The notes: generated by a model not told the origin, from the sequence alone. 64,000 nucleotides of DNA from an uncultured Chloroflexus sp. (GCF_937951745.1 NZ_CALFBQ010000048.1:1-64000); one strand, 5' to 3'. Shown: positions 50,261 to 60,785, numbered from the stretch's first letter. Made by a program: numbers and translations.

Positions 50261-52831
50261 TTGCCGGCTGCCATCACCTTTCCCGTTTTGCTCAAGCAAT
50301 GCCGTCTTGAGCTGGGGCTGACGCAAACCCAATTAGCGGTGCGCGCCGGGATCTCGGTGTCGCTGGTGCGAAAGTACGAAACCGGCGCGCGGATGCCGCC
50401 TCGTGCCACGGCGGTGCAACTGGCGAACGCTTTGGGGTTGGCCGGTGAGGAGCGCACCGCCTTTCTTGCTGCTGCCGGTTCGCGCACGTTACCCAATGCC
50501 ACCATCCAGCCCATCCCGGCGACGGCGCGTCCTCTAGCGCATCGCTTGCCAGTTGCGCCGACTCCATTACTTGGACGCGACGCCGAGATCGCTGAACTTA
50601 TCCAGTTGATCGGTGCGCATACGGCCCGTTGTGTCACGTTGATCGGCCCGCCGGGAGTGGGAAAGTCGCGCTTGGCGCTGGCTGTGGCTACCGCGTTGCA
50701 GCCATCGTTTGCTGATGGCGCAGCGGTGATCGAGTTGGCGGCGCTTGATGATCCGGCAGCGGTTGCGCCATTCATCGCCGCGCGCCTTGGCGCGCAGGGT
50801 GATGAAGCTGAAGCGGCGCTGATCGCCTTGCTTGCTCAGCGTTCATTCCTGCTCGTGCTCGATAACTTCGAGCAGCTCTTGCCGGCGGCGCCGTTGATCG
50901 CGCGCTTATTGGCGGCGGCGCCGCAGTTGTCCGTTCTCATCACGAGCCGTGTGCCGCTATGTCTGCGTGCCGAAACCCGCTTTTTGGTCAAGCCGCTGAT
51001 CGTACCGGCCAACCGGCGCGTGAGCGCGGTGGCGGCAGCGCCGGCTACCCGGCTGTTTTGCGAACGCGCGGCGGCAGTGAACCCGGCGTTTGCCCTTAGC
51101 GTGGCTAATGCAGCAACGGTTGCCGCGCTTTGCCAGCGGCTCGACGGTCTGCCGTTGGCGATTGAGTTGGCTGCGGCTCACGCCGATGTGCTCGAACCGG
51201 CGGCGTTGTTGGCGAGCCTTGAGGCGGGGGTGACGGCGTTTGATAGCAGTTTTGCCGATCTGCCGGCGCACCAGCGCTCGTTGCAGGCCACGATTGCGTG
51301 GAGTGAACGTTTGCTGGCGCCGGCAGCACGCGACAGCTTTGCTCGCTTGGGTGTGTTTCCGAGTACGTTTGACGCACCGGCAGCGGTAGCGTTGGGTGTA
51401 GACAGTCTTGACCCGCTGGTTGAGGCAGGGCTGGTGCAGGTTGAAGCAAGCGGACGGTTTCGTTTGCTCGAAACGATCCGGGTTTTCGCTGCCGAACGGT
51501 TGCAATCGCATCCTGAAGCTGCCAGTGTCTATACGTGCCACGCCGCCTATTTTGCCAACCTTGCCGAAACGGCCGGCCTGCTGCTCGAAAGCGCAGCAGC
51601 CGCAACGACGCTGAATCAACTCGATGCTGAGCTACCGAATTTACGTGCAGCGATTCGCTGGTCGTTGACCGCCGACAACGGGATGGTGGCAGCGCGAATC
51701 ACCGCGGCGCTGCGCGTTTACTGGCTGAGCCGGCGCGCAGTCTACGCGGGGCGTTTGGTCGAACCACTGTTGATGTCTGGGTCAGCGCAAGCCATCCCGC
51801 CTGCATTGCGCGGACGTGCACTGATTACGGTTGGCTATCTTGCCTCGCAGCAGGGTGCGTTACATGCCGGTGATCTGCTTGCCCAAGGGATTGCGCTGGC
51901 ACGCCAAGCAGGGCAAGAGGCCGATGTGGCGCAGGGCTTAGCCTACCAAGGCATGCTCAACCGCTTCCCCGGCAATCTGGAGCGCTATGCAACCATCCTC
52001 AACGAAGCGATTATGATTGCCCGGCGCAGCAATGCGCCGGCTCCTTTAGCGTATGCGCTTAATCAGCTCGGCGTCGGGTATTGCACCCATGGCCATTACC
52101 ACAAAGCATTGCCTATGCTGCGCGAAGCGGTTGATCTGGTGACGCACAATGGCGATCAGATCATGGTGTGGCGCTACCGGTGCGATGTGGCCGAAGCGTT
52201 GCGTTCATACGGCGACCTATCGCCGGCGCGCCGGATGTTTGCCGGCCTGATTGCACAATTAACTGCTGGTGGTGACGCGATGGCGTTGTGGGAAGCGCAT
52301 CTGCGCCTCGCCAGCATCGATCTGGAAGAGGGAGCGATCACAGCGGCGGAACGCAACCTTGCCGCCGCCAGTGCGATCATCACCGAGATGAGCATTTCCT
52401 ATGGTCGGGTCAGCCTGTTGCGACACAGTGGCTATCTCGCGATCGCCGCCGGGAGGCATGAAGCTGCATTAATCAATCTCAGCTCCGCGCAACGGGAAGC
52501 CTGCAAAGTATACCTGCCAGAAGAGTTGTCTGCTGCGCTGATCGGGCTTGCCTATCTGCACCGCAACGCAGATCGCCGGCGCGCCGCTCGACAGTGTGGT
52601 GCGGGTGAAGGTATCCTTACCCGCTACCAGCTCCGCCGTGATCGGCAGGCCGAATGGTTGCGGCAAGCGGTACGGGAAACGTTCACTCCATCTGAACACG
52701 AGCTAGCAAACGAAGCGGCGCAAACGGTAATCAATAGCTTGCCCCAGCTTGCGTTTATCAGTGTGGTAGAGGCTCGTGACATGGTGCGGTTAGATCGCGT
52801 CATCGCCGCTGCGTTACGAGGAGCGCCGTAG
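50261..52831 (+). CDS. XRE-HTH / NB-ARC-like ATPase / TPR-like regulator
   Basis: LLKQCRLELGLTQTQLAVRAGISVSLVRKYETGARMP; Walker A LIGPPGVGKSRLALAVA; FLLVLDNFEQLLPA; helical repeat C-terminus; start codon uncertain. Confidence 0.88.
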   Translation: MPAAITFPVLLKQCRLELGLTQTQLAVRAGISVSLVRKYETGARMPPRATAVQLANALGLAGEERTAFLAAAGSRTLPNATIQPIPATARPLAHRLPVAPTPLLGRDAEIAELIQLIGAHTARCVTLIGPPGVGKSRLALAVATALQPSFADGAAVIELAALDDPAAVAPFIAARLGAQGDEAEAALIALLAQRSFLLVLDNFEQLLPAAPLIARLLAAAPQLSVLITSRVPLCLRAETRFLVKPLIVPANRRVSAVAAAPATRLFCERAAAVNPAFALSVANAATVAALCQRLDGLPLAIELAAAHADVLEPAALLASLEAGVTAFDSSFADLPAHQRSLQATIAWSERLLAPAARDSFARLGVFPSTFDAPAAVALGVDSLDPLVEAGLVQVEASGRFRLLETIRVFAAERLQSHPEAASVYTCHAAYFANLAETAGLLLESAAAATTLNQLDAELPNLRAAIRWSLTADNGMVAARITAALRVYWLSRRAVYAGRLVEPLLMSGSAQAIPPALRGRALITVGYLASQQGALHAGDLLAQGIALARQAGQEADVAQGLAYQGMLNRFPGNLERYATILNEAIMIARRSNAPAPLAYALNQLGVGYCTHGHYHKALPMLREAVDLVTHNGDQIMVWRYRCDVAEALRSYGDLSPARRMFAGLIAQLTAGGDAMALWEAHLRLASIDLEEGAITAAERNLAAASAIITEMSISYGRVSLLRHSGYLAIAAGRHEAALINLSSAQREACKVYLPEELSAALIGLAYLHRNADRRRAARQCGAGEGILTRYQLRRDRQAEWLRQAVRETFTPSEHELANEAAQTVINSLPQLAFISVVEARDMVRLDRVIAAALRGAP

Positions 52832-52856
52832 GTACATTGCACCGCAATGTCCCTAC
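52828..52856. terminator. Palindrome spanning both stop codons of convergent genes
   Basis: GTAGGTACATTGC-ACC-GCAATGTCCCTAC (one mismatch). Confidence 0.7.
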
Positions 52857-53566
52857 TCAAGCGGTTGCGAATAACCCATCTTAATCCACCCCTTTTTAAT
52901 TGCCACAATTACCGCCATCGTGCGGTCATTGACCTGCAACTTAGAGAGGATGGAGGTGATATGATTTTTGACCGTCTGGCCGCTAATGCTCAGCTCGTTG
53001 GCAATCTCTTTGTTGGAAAGGCCGCGGGCAATGCAATCGAGAATCTCAATTTCGCGCGAGGTCAGCGGGGCAAACAAATTCGCGCTGTCCTCTTCGTCGG
53101 TGGCGGCCAGTTCGCGGAATTGGTGCAGCACCCGCGCCGCGACGTTGGGCCGGGCCAGCACTGCATCGTTGATCAGATAACGCCCGCGGGCGACCTCGCG
53201 GATCATTTGCACCAGCTCTTCCGGGCTAATATCTTTGGATGTAAAGGCAGCCGCACCGACCTTAATTGCCTGAAATAATTGATCATCGTCTTCATAAACA
53301 CTCAGCACGATGATGCCGGTGCGCGGCTCGCGGCGCTTAATCACCCGCGCCACCTCCAACCCGTTCAAGCCGGGTAGGTTAATATCGACCAGCACCACAT
53401 CGGGCATCAGGCGTTCGGTCAGCTTGATCGCCTCTTGGCCGTTCTCAGCCTCGCCGATCACCTCAATATCGGATGCACTCTCTAAACTCCAGCGGATCCC
53501 CTGCCGGAAGAGCGGGTGGTCATCAATCACTAATACTCTGACCTTTGATGATAATGGCGCTGTCAC
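52853..53566 (-). CDS. NarL/LuxR-family response regulator
   Basis: VLVIDDHPLFRQGIRWSLE...DVVLVDINLPGLNGLEVA; LTSREIEILDCIARGLSNKEIANELSISGQTVKNHITSILSKL. Confidence 0.96.
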   Translation of the reverse strand: MTAPLSSKVRVLVIDDHPLFRQGIRWSLESASDIEVIGEAENGQEAIKLTERLMPDVVLVDINLPGLNGLEVARVIKRREPRTGIIVLSVYEDDDQLFQAIKVGAAAFTSKDISPEELVQMIREVARGRYLINDAVLARPNVAARVLHQFRELAATDEEDSANLFAPLTSREIEILDCIARGLSNKEIANELSISGQTVKNHITSILSKLQVNDRTMAVIVAIKKGWIKMGYSQPLE

Positions 53567-53585
53567 GCATGACTCCTCGGATAAC

Positions 53586-54617
53586 TCAACCCGGTTGCGG
53601 CAATGACATCGTCACTTGCACTTCGGTGCCGGCGCCACGCCGGGTCGTGACGGTTAGTTGCGCGCCGATCAGCTCGGCCCGTTCGCGCATGCTTGTCAAC
53701 CCCCAGCTCTCGCGTCCGGCGCGCCGAACGACTTCACGCAGATCAAAGCCGGGTCCTTCATCACGGATCGACAGATGCAAGCGTCCGCCGCGAGCTAACA
53801 AGGTGACCCGAACTGGCGCGCCGCGGGCATGTTTGCGCGCATTCTGCAAGGCCTCTTGCACGATGCGGTAGAGCACGATCTCGGTTTCAGCCGGCAAGCG
53901 CGGCAACGGATCGGCTTCAAACACGACCGGATTGCTTACCGTGTCGCGGTAGCGACGGATGTATTCGTGCAGCGCCGGCACCAGACCTTGTTCTTCCAAC
54001 TTACCCGGACGGAGATCGGCGATAAAGCTGCGCACTTCACGCAAGCCCTCGCGCACGTTATCACCGAGCTGGCTAAGGATCGAGCCGAGCTGTTCCAGCT
54101 TCTGCTCTTGGAGCAGATTTTGGCAGACTTCGACCCCCATCAGTGCATTAGCCAGCACTTGCGCCGGCCCGTCATGCACTTCGCGCGCCAGTCGGATGCG
54201 CTCTTCCTCGCGACCCTTAATGACTTGCGCCCGCAACGCCTGCACCCACGGATCGGCAGCCACGCCTTCCACATTGCGGGTAAGGGTGGTGCTACTCATC
54301 TCGATTTGGCGGATAAGTTGGTCGAGTTGGCGGAGCGACCGGCGCAATTCGGCTTCAGCTTCAGCCGCGGTGGCGTGTTCGGCTCGCAATTGCTTGACCC
54401 GCGCCGCGATAGCAACGGTGGATAAGCCGTGTTCACGAGCAAACTGCTCTTGTACCACTGCTTCATCGAGTTGGCGCGAAAGTTGGCGCGCACGCTGAAC
54501 CACGCCTTCTTGCTGTTGCAAGGCGGCGTGGTAGAGTTCGCGCAATCCGGCAAGTTGGGCGGCAACAATGGCTGTAGCGCGCTCGAGAAGGGCGGCTGGC
54601 TCCGTACTCAAAGGCAT
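53586..54617 (-). CDS. NarX/DegS-type sensor histidine kinase
   Basis: RIRLAREVHDGPAQVLANALMGVEVCQ; LYRIVQEALQNARKHA; SIRDEGPGFD; WGLTSMRERAELIGAQL. Confidence 0.95.
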   Translation of the reverse strand: MPLSTEPAALLERATAIVAAQLAGLRELYHAALQQQEGVVQRARQLSRQLDEAVVQEQFAREHGLSTVAIAARVKQLRAEHATAAEAEAELRRSLRQLDQLIRQIEMSSTTLTRNVEGVAADPWVQALRAQVIKGREEERIRLAREVHDGPAQVLANALMGVEVCQNLLQEQKLEQLGSILSQLGDNVREGLREVRSFIADLRPGKLEEQGLVPALHEYIRRYRDTVSNPVVFEADPLPRLPAETEIVLYRIVQEALQNARKHARGAPVRVTLLARGGRLHLSIRDEGPGFDLREVVRRAGRESWGLTSMRERAELIGAQLTVTTRRGAGTEVQVTMSLPQPG

Positions 54618-54714
54618 ACTCCCACAACCAATCGTTTTGATGGTGTAAGTATAGCACGCAACTGGCCGGCAATGAAGCAGGCAAGATGATCAAACATTCA
54701 TCTTACACCGCTTG

Positions 54715-54905
54715 TCCTTGCGCGCCGAGCGGTGCATGGCTGCCTTTCGTTCCTCGATGTTATTGCGAGCCGCCGCAGACGGCGAAGCGATCTCCCGCGC
54801 GGATGGGACGCCTGAGCGGGTTAGTTTCGCTGAAACGGGAGACTGCTTTGGTTGGGCGGCGCCAGCTCCGCTGGATGCCGTTGCTCCCTCGCAGACAAAG
54901 TAGCA
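54715..54905. repeat. Dispersed intergenic repeat
   Basis: 'ttgcgagccgccgcagacggcgaagcgatctcc...ggcgccagctccgctggatgccgttgctccctcgcag', resembles ~37.8-38.0 kb. Confidence 0.65.
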
Positions 54906-54939
54906 TGCGGTGACTTCTGCACGGCCTGTTGAGCCGTCG

Positions 54940-56829
54940 TCACACTACCGGCGTAAAGCCAAGCACCTCACCATAAAACGCCAGTTCGCGTTCGATGGCG
55001 GTGATAATATTTTCGGCCTTGCGGAAGCCGTGCTGTTCGCCGGGGAAGGGCACGTACTCGGTGCGGATGCCGCGCGCACGGAGCGCCTCGTACATCGCTT
55101 CTGATTGGGCCGGCGGCACTACTTTGTCTTCTAGCCCTTGAAAGAAGATGACCGGTGACCTGATCTGATGGGCATGGTAAAGTGGTGAACGAGCATGATA
55201 GAGGTCGGCTCGCTCTGGGTAGGGGCCGATCAGACGGTCAAGGTAGCGCGACTCGAACTTGTGCGTGTCGCGAGCTAGTGCCGCTAGGTCGGCGACACCG
55301 AAGTGGCTCGCCCCGGCCCGGAAGGTGTGGTGGAAGGCAAGCGCCGCCAAGACGGTGAACCCGCCAGCGCTACCGCCGGTGATCAGTAATCGTTCGGGAT
55401 CAGCTTTGCCGCTGGCCGCGAGAAACTGTGCGCCGGCGACGCAGTCTTCGACATCGACAATTCCCCATCGACCGTCGAGCAGTTCACGGTAGGCGCGGCC
55501 AAAACCGGTGCTGCCGCCATAATTCACATCGAGCACCCCAATCCCTCGGCTCGTCCAGTATTGAATCGAGAGACGCAAGGTGGGGTAGGCGGCGGCAGTC
55601 GGCCCGCCGTGGATCATTACCAGTAGTGGTGGCCGTTCCCCTTCTGGGGCGATGAAGTCAGGGTTGTGTGGCGGGTAAAAGATGCCGTAGGCGGTGCGGC
55701 CGTTGGCGCTTGGAAAGCTGATCACTTCGGGCAGTGAGAGGTACGCCGGATCAACCGGCAGCTCGCCGCTGCTCCGGATTGGTGTGAGCGCGCGGTTATT
55801 TACATCGAGCAGGAAGAGCGTTGCCGGTAGTGTTGGTGAACTGCCAATGAAGACTACACGATCACCAGCGCCATTGACAATATTGATCACCGAGACCGGC
55901 ACTTCGATTGGCTCGGCACTGCCGTCTCGCCCTATCACCACCATTTGCCAACGGCTCTGCTGGCAGAACGATGCTAGGATACGTCCGTCAGGCAACGGTA
56001 GATAGGTACGCATGCCCAACTGCCAAAGCGGCTGGCCGAACTCGGCTTCTCGCGGGTAAAGCGGGATGGCGTTGCCGTCGAGATCGAGCCGGTACAGGTT
56101 CCACCAGCCGCTGCGTTCAGCCACCACCAACAAGCTGCCATCAGCAGCCCATTCCGGCTGAAAGCACGTATCGCCGGCGCCGCCGGCTAATCGGCGCGCC
56201 GTTCCCAGACTGCCATCGGCCAAGATCGGCGCCACCCACAACTCAGCGGCGTCCCACGGCATATTGGGATGATCCCACGCCAGCCATGCCAGCCATGCCC
56301 CATCGGGACTCAGGCGCGGCGCGGCCACGAAGTCGCGTCCGGTGAGTAATGGTGTCGTCGCGCCGTTGGCTAGATCCACCGCCACCAGATAGTTCTGGGC
56401 TTCACCATCACCGCGGTGATCTTCCCCAATTGCAATCAACCGGTTATGCGCCCGATCCACAACCATTTCGGCGAAGCGTAAGCCTGCCGGTGTGCCGAGC
56501 GGTACCGGCGCCGCGCCGGGAAGCTGGCGGTAGAGGGTCTGATCACTAAACTCAACAAAGAAAACTTCACCCTGATCGACCACATAGCTGAGACCGCCGT
56601 ACTCATGAACAAGAGTACGCACGTTCATACCGGTTGGGGTCACATCGCTGATCGTGCCGTCAGCGGCACGGCGCACGAGCACATTCCGCCCACCCTCTTG
56701 CGGACGTCCTTCGATCCAGTAGATATCAGTGCCATCAATCTGCGGCCAACTGAGGCTTACCTGCTTGGCGACGAGCAGAGCGGCGGTAATCGGCGAACGC
56801 CAACTGCCGTAGGGTGCGATCTGGGCCAT
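54940..56829 (-). CDS. S9-family (prolyl oligopeptidase-like) peptidase
   Basis: [97 protein letters not shown]. Confidence 0.95.
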   Translation of the reverse strand: MAQIAPYGSWRSPITAALLVAKQVSLSWPQIDGTDIYWIEGRPQEGGRNVLVRRAADGTISDVTPTGMNVRTLVHEYGGLSYVVDQGEVFFVEFSDQTLYRQLPGAAPVPLGTPAGLRFAEMVVDRAHNRLIAIGEDHRGDGEAQNYLVAVDLANGATTPLLTGRDFVAAPRLSPDGAWLAWLAWDHPNMPWDAAELWVAPILADGSLGTARRLAGGAGDTCFQPEWAADGSLLVVAERSGWWNLYRLDLDGNAIPLYPREAEFGQPLWQLGMRTYLPLPDGRILASFCQQSRWQMVVIGRDGSAEPIEVPVSVINIVNGAGDRVVFIGSSPTLPATLFLLDVNNRALTPIRSSGELPVDPAYLSLPEVISFPSANGRTAYGIFYPPHNPDFIAPEGERPPLLVMIHGGPTAAAYPTLRLSIQYWTSRGIGVLDVNYGGSTGFGRAYRELLDGRWGIVDVEDCVAGAQFLAASGKADPERLLITGGSAGGFTVLAALAFHHTFRAGASHFGVADLAALARDTHKFESRYLDRLIGPYPERADLYHARSPLYHAHQIRSPVIFFQGLEDKVVPPAQSEAMYEALRARGIRTEYVPFPGEQHGFRKAENIITAIERELAFYGEVLGFTPVV

Positions 56830-56901
56830 ACGTATTCCTTGCCAATATCAGAATGTTTCTCCTTGCATCATAACACAAAGCGCTAGATTTGGTGAATTGC
56901 A

Positions 56902-58395
56902 TTAACTTGCTCGTATGTCTGCCCGATCTGGCCGCCGCCATAGCCAATAGCCGCCAATCAGGGCATAACCTGCCAGCAACAGCCAGAGTGGGAAGGACGG
57001 CACAGCAAGCGCCGCCCATGCCGGTTGGGCCAGCACCAGCGCCGTATTGCTGATCCAGCTCAGCGGCAGCCATGCGATGATCGCTAGCCACTTGCCAAGC
57101 GGCAACCAGATCAACCCGCCGATCAATGCCGCCATTCCCAACAGCATCGCCACCGGCACTACCGGCACAATCAGGATATTGGCCAACGGTGCAACCAGCG
57201 AGAGATTACCGAAGTGGTAGAGCATCAGCGGCATTGTCAGCACTTGCGCCGCCAAGGTTGCGGTGAGCGCCTCGCGTACTGCTGCCAACGCGGGGTGTGC
57301 CAGCCAGCGCACCCCATCAAGCCAGTGTTCCACCGGTTTACCAAATGCAAACAGGCTCGCCGTAGCCAACACCGAGAGTTGAAAGCCGAGATCCCAGAGG
57401 GTATGCGGGTTGATCAACGTCAACAGCCAGCAAGTGGTCAACAACAACCGCCACGGCTCGCTCTGCCGCTCGGCGGTGCGGGCCAAGAGAGCGAGACTAG
57501 CCATCATCGCTGCCCGCACGACTGCCGCCGAAGCGCCGGTGAAACCGGCATAGATCCACATCACGGCTAGACTAAGCCAAAAGGCTGACCATGGTCGCAG
57601 GCGAGTGAGTTTGGCCAGTGCTGCCAGTGCCGCCGCGACGATGGTAAAGTTCCAGCCCGACACAACTAAGATGTGCGAGGTGCCGGTAGTAGCGAAAGCT
57701 GTGCGGGCCGCTTCCGGCAGACCGGCCTGAATACCGAGCAGAATCCCGATTGCCAGCGCCGCTTGTGGTTCGGGCAAGAGGCGCAGCACGGTACGCCGGC
57801 ACTGCTCGCGAAACTGGCTGATCTGGGCCAACCCCCACGCCGGTTCACGCGCAGCCAATGTCTTGATAGTGGTAGGCTGGTTAAGGAGCACAAAGATGTT
57901 CCGGCGCGCAAGGTAGGCGCGGTAATCAAACTCTCCCGGACGTTGGGCAGGGCGGGGCAAGGTCAGCCTACCGCTGATCTGCAAGCGATCCCCCGGATAG
58001 TACGGGGGGTAGGGTGGGGCGCGCACCAGCACACGGCCCTCTGCCGGGGCCAACTGTCCGTCAGGGCCGGCGTGAGAAACGCTGATGACCACTTGCTGGC
58101 CGGTATCATCGCGGCGTGGCTCTTCCGCAACGCCGCCGACCAGCATCACCTCATCAGCGCTAGCCCAGCGCTCGATATGGTGCGGGCCGAGCAAGGGTTG
58201 GGCAACGTGGTAGCGCATGCCACCCAGCGCCAAACACATCGCCGCCAGCGCTACCCAGCGCCAGCGGCGATGAACAACAACGACACCTACCCCCGCCGCA
58301 CCGGCTGCTAGTGCAAACCAGTGTAGCGGCAAGGCAACAACTCCAGCTAACGTGATCCCGATCAACCAACCCAGCGCCAGTCGAATCAGATTCAT
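56902..58395 (-). CDS. ComEC/Rec2-family competence membrane protein (short form)
   Basis: FATTGTSHILVVSGWNFTIVAAAL; GFTGASAAVVRAAMMASLALLA; NPHTLWDLGFQLSVLATASLFAF; PLANILIVPVVPVAMLLG. Confidence 0.88.
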   Translation of the reverse strand: MNLIRLALGWLIGITLAGVVALPLHWFALAAGAAGVGVVVVHRRWRWVALAAMCLALGGMRYHVAQPLLGPHHIERWASADEVMLVGGVAEEPRRDDTGQQVVISVSHAGPDGQLAPAEGRVLVRAPPYPPYYPGDRLQISGRLTLPRPAQRPGEFDYRAYLARRNIFVLLNQPTTIKTLAAREPAWGLAQISQFREQCRRTVLRLLPEPQAALAIGILLGIQAGLPEAARTAFATTGTSHILVVSGWNFTIVAAALAALAKLTRLRPWSAFWLSLAVMWIYAGFTGASAAVVRAAMMASLALLARTAERQSEPWRLLLTTCWLLTLINPHTLWDLGFQLSVLATASLFAFGKPVEHWLDGVRWLAHPALAAVREALTATLAAQVLTMPLMLYHFGNLSLVAPLANILIVPVVPVAMLLGMAALIGGLIWLPLGKWLAIIAWLPLSWISNTALVLAQPAWAALAVPSFPLWLLLAGYALIGGYWLWRRPDRADIRAS

Positions 58396-58481
58396 GCCAT
58401 CTTGCCTGTTGTCAAAGCAGCGGTATCATGAAGAATACTGTTTGAAAACAGGCAAAGGATTCGCAGACTAGGAGGAAACAG

Positions 58482-58952
58482 CTATGTTTCGGCTTCGACG
58501 GCTTGCTGGGCCGCTAAATCGGCGGCCAACCCATCCCGTAGTTTTAACAGCAGGCGGGTGAGCTGCTCTTGCTCTTCCGGGTCAAGCAGATTCATTCGGC
58601 GCTCGACCGCTGCGTTGTGCATTGCCAGCGCCTCGGCGCGCACCGCCGCGCCGCGCGGCGTGAGGATCAGTCGCTGCGCCCGCCGATCATCAGGATCGGG
58701 ATTGCGCCGCACTAATCCGTCGCGCTCGAGCCGATCGACGAGCCGGGTGATCGTGCTTTTGACACAGAGCAGTTTCGCACCCACATCGGTCAGTCGCTGA
58801 CCCTGCTCGAGATCAAGCTGCAACAGCAAATTGAACTCGAGCGGCGTCAGGTTGGTATGCGCTAACGCGCGTCGGTCGCCGTCATCCAGCAGGACGTAGA
58901 CATCATGGATAAGCTGGTGCGGCAAATGGGAGCGAACGTCGTGTTGTTTCAT
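58482..58952 (-). CDS. MarR-family transcriptional regulator
   Basis: TNLTPLEFNLLLQLDLEQGQRLTDVGAKLLCVKSTITRLVDRLERDGLVRRNPDPDDRRAQRLILTPRG. Confidence 0.93.
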   Translation of the reverse strand: MKQHDVRSHLPHQLIHDVYVLLDDGDRRALAHTNLTPLEFNLLLQLDLEQGQRLTDVGAKLLCVKSTITRLVDRLERDGLVRRNPDPDDRRAQRLILTPRGAAVRAEALAMHNAAVERRMNLLDPEEQEQLTRLLLKLRDGLAADLAAQQAVEAET

Positions 58953-58963
58953 AATAGTAAACC

Positions 58964-58975
58964 TGCACATGTGCA
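58964..58975. promoter_or_regulatory. Candidate MarR operator palindrome
   Basis: TGCACATGTGCA perfect 12-bp palindrome, downstream of the minus-strand promoter TTGTCA(59022-59017)-17-TATACT(58999-58994). Confidence 0.5.
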
Positions 58976-59112
58976 ATCATTTTCTTTGCAAGCAGTATAC
59001 CGCTCTTGTAAGGGGGTGACAAGTAGTGAACTGATACCATAGGTGAATATGCGGCAAGCGACAGTTGCGAAGCACGTTCAATCGTTTGGCCTGCATCTAG
59101 AAGGAGGGTGCT

Positions 59113-60297
59113 ATGACTGAACGCGAACTGGCTTCTCTGCCAACGACAACGAATGTCGCTCGATCTAAACGGCATCGTCTTCACCGGTGGGCACGCAATT
59201 ATGCAGGAAAACTGCTCGATGCCGCCGGCATTACGGTCAATGGCTCACAACCATGGGACATTCAGGTATACGATGAGCGTCTCTACCTTCGCTGCTTGCT
59301 TAACGGCTCGCTTGGTCTTGGCGAAGCCTACATGGATGGTTGGTGGGACTGTGCGGCAATTGATGAGTTCATTTGCCGGCTCCTGCAAGTACAGGCACCG
59401 GTACAGGTAGGTTGGCTGGTGAATCTCCCACTATGGTTTGATAGCCGGTTTATCAATCGCCAGCGCGGCAAGGGTGCGTTCGTGATCGGTCAGCGCCACT
59501 ACGATATCGGGAATGATCTCTATGCCGCGATGCTCGACCGTCGCATGATCTACAGTTGTGCTTACTGGGATAGCGGTGCCCGCACGCTGGATGAAGCGCA
59601 AGAGGCGAAGCTCGATCTGATTGCGCGCAAGCTCGATCTGCAACCGGGCATGCGTGTGCTTGATATTGGGTGTGGATGGGGCGGCACGGCCCAATATCTG
59701 GCTGAACGCTACGGCGCGCATGTAGTCGGGATTACCGTCTCGCGGGAACAAGCCGCGCTGGCTCAAGAGCGTTGTCGTGGCTTGCCGGTGGAGATCCGGC
59801 TGGAAGATTACCGGCAAACACAGGGCACGTTTGACCGGATCATCTCGGTAGGGATGTTCGAGCACGTTGGTTATCGCAATTATCGTACCTTTATGCAAAC
59901 GGCGCGCCGCTTGTTGGCCGATGATGGTCTCTTGCTGTTGCACACGATCGGCACGAATGTCGCCTATCAAGGGCGCGATGCGTGGATCGAACGCTACATC
60001 TTCCCCAACTCGATGTTGCCTTCGCCGCGCTTGTTGACGGCGGCGTTCGAGGGGTTGTTTGTGCTTGAAGACTGGCACAATTTCGGTGTCAATTACGTGG
60101 CGACGCTCAAGGCATGGCATGCCAATTTCGAGCAAGCATGGCCGCAGTTGGCACACCGGTACGATGAACGTTTCTACCGCATGTGGCGCTTCTACCTGCT
60201 CACGAGCGCCGGCAGCTTTATGGCGCGGGCCAGCCAGCTTTGGCAGTTGGTGTTGTCGCCGCGTGGGGTGAAAGGTGGCTACCGGTCGATACGGTAA
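59113..60297 (+). CDS. cfa: Cyclopropane-fatty-acyl-phospholipid synthase family methyltransferase
   Basis: LGLGEAYMDGWWDC; HYDIGNDLYAAMLDRRMIYSCAYW; LDIGCGWGGTAQYLAERYGAHVVGITVSREQAALA; ISVGMFEHVGYRNYRTFM. Confidence 0.95.
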   Translation: MTERELASLPTTTNVARSKRHRLHRWARNYAGKLLDAAGITVNGSQPWDIQVYDERLYLRCLLNGSLGLGEAYMDGWWDCAAIDEFICRLLQVQAPVQVGWLVNLPLWFDSRFINRQRGKGAFVIGQRHYDIGNDLYAAMLDRRMIYSCAYWDSGARTLDEAQEAKLDLIARKLDLQPGMRVLDIGCGWGGTAQYLAERYGAHVVGITVSREQAALAQERCRGLPVEIRLEDYRQTQGTFDRIISVGMFEHVGYRNYRTFMQTARRLLADDGLLLLHTIGTNVAYQGRDAWIERYIFPNSMLPSPRLLTAAFEGLFVLEDWHNFGVNYVATLKAWHANFEQAWPQLAHRYDERFYRMWRFYLLTSAGSFMARASQLWQLVLSPRGVKGGYRSIR

Positions 60298-60304
60298 GGG
60301 TGTC

Positions 60305-60333
60305 GTAGAGACGTTAGATTGCAACGTCTCTAC
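60305..60333. terminator. Palindromic hairpin between convergent genes
   Basis: GTAGAGACGTT-AGATTGC-AACGTCTCTAC; overlaps the stop codon of the minus-strand gene. Confidence 0.65.
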
Positions 60334-60785
60334 AACAGCCGCCGTTCCATGAACACCGTCTCGGTGATCGGGGTGGGGTAGTACGGCGCGCAGCGGGTAA
60401 AGCCGAGCGATTCGTACAGCCGGATCGCGCTGCGCATCGTGGGCAGGGTATCGAGCCGCATTAGCTCATAGCCGATTGCAGTCGCTTCTGCCACGATCTG
60501 GCTGGCGAGCCGCTGCCCTAACCCCTCGCGGCGAAACGATGGCCGCACGTACAACCGCTTCATCTCGCAGATCGTCTCGCTTAGCGGGCGCAACGCCACG
60601 CAACCTGCCGCTTCACCGGCGACGAGCGCCAGCAACAACCTGCCCTGCGGTGGCGCGTATGCACCGGGAAGCGCAGCCAGTTCTGCTTCAAACCCTTGAT
60701 AACCGAGATCAATGGGCAGGCTGGCGGCGTATTCGCGAAAGAGCGCGCGGATCGCGGCGAGTTGCTCTGGCTGTTCAGCCTGCAT
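60330..60785 (-). CDS. GNAT-family N-acetyltransferase
   Basis: GCVALRPLSETICEMKRLYVRPSFRREGLGQRLASQIVAEATAIGYELMRLDTLPTMRSAIRLYESLGF; start at 60785 or 60818. Confidence 0.92.
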   Translation of the reverse strand: MQAEQPEQLAAIRALFREYAASLPIDLGYQGFEAELAALPGAYAPPQGRLLLALVAGEAAGCVALRPLSETICEMKRLYVRPSFRREGLGQRLASQIVAEATAIGYELMRLDTLPTMRSAIRLYESLGFTRCAPYYPTPITETVFMERRLL

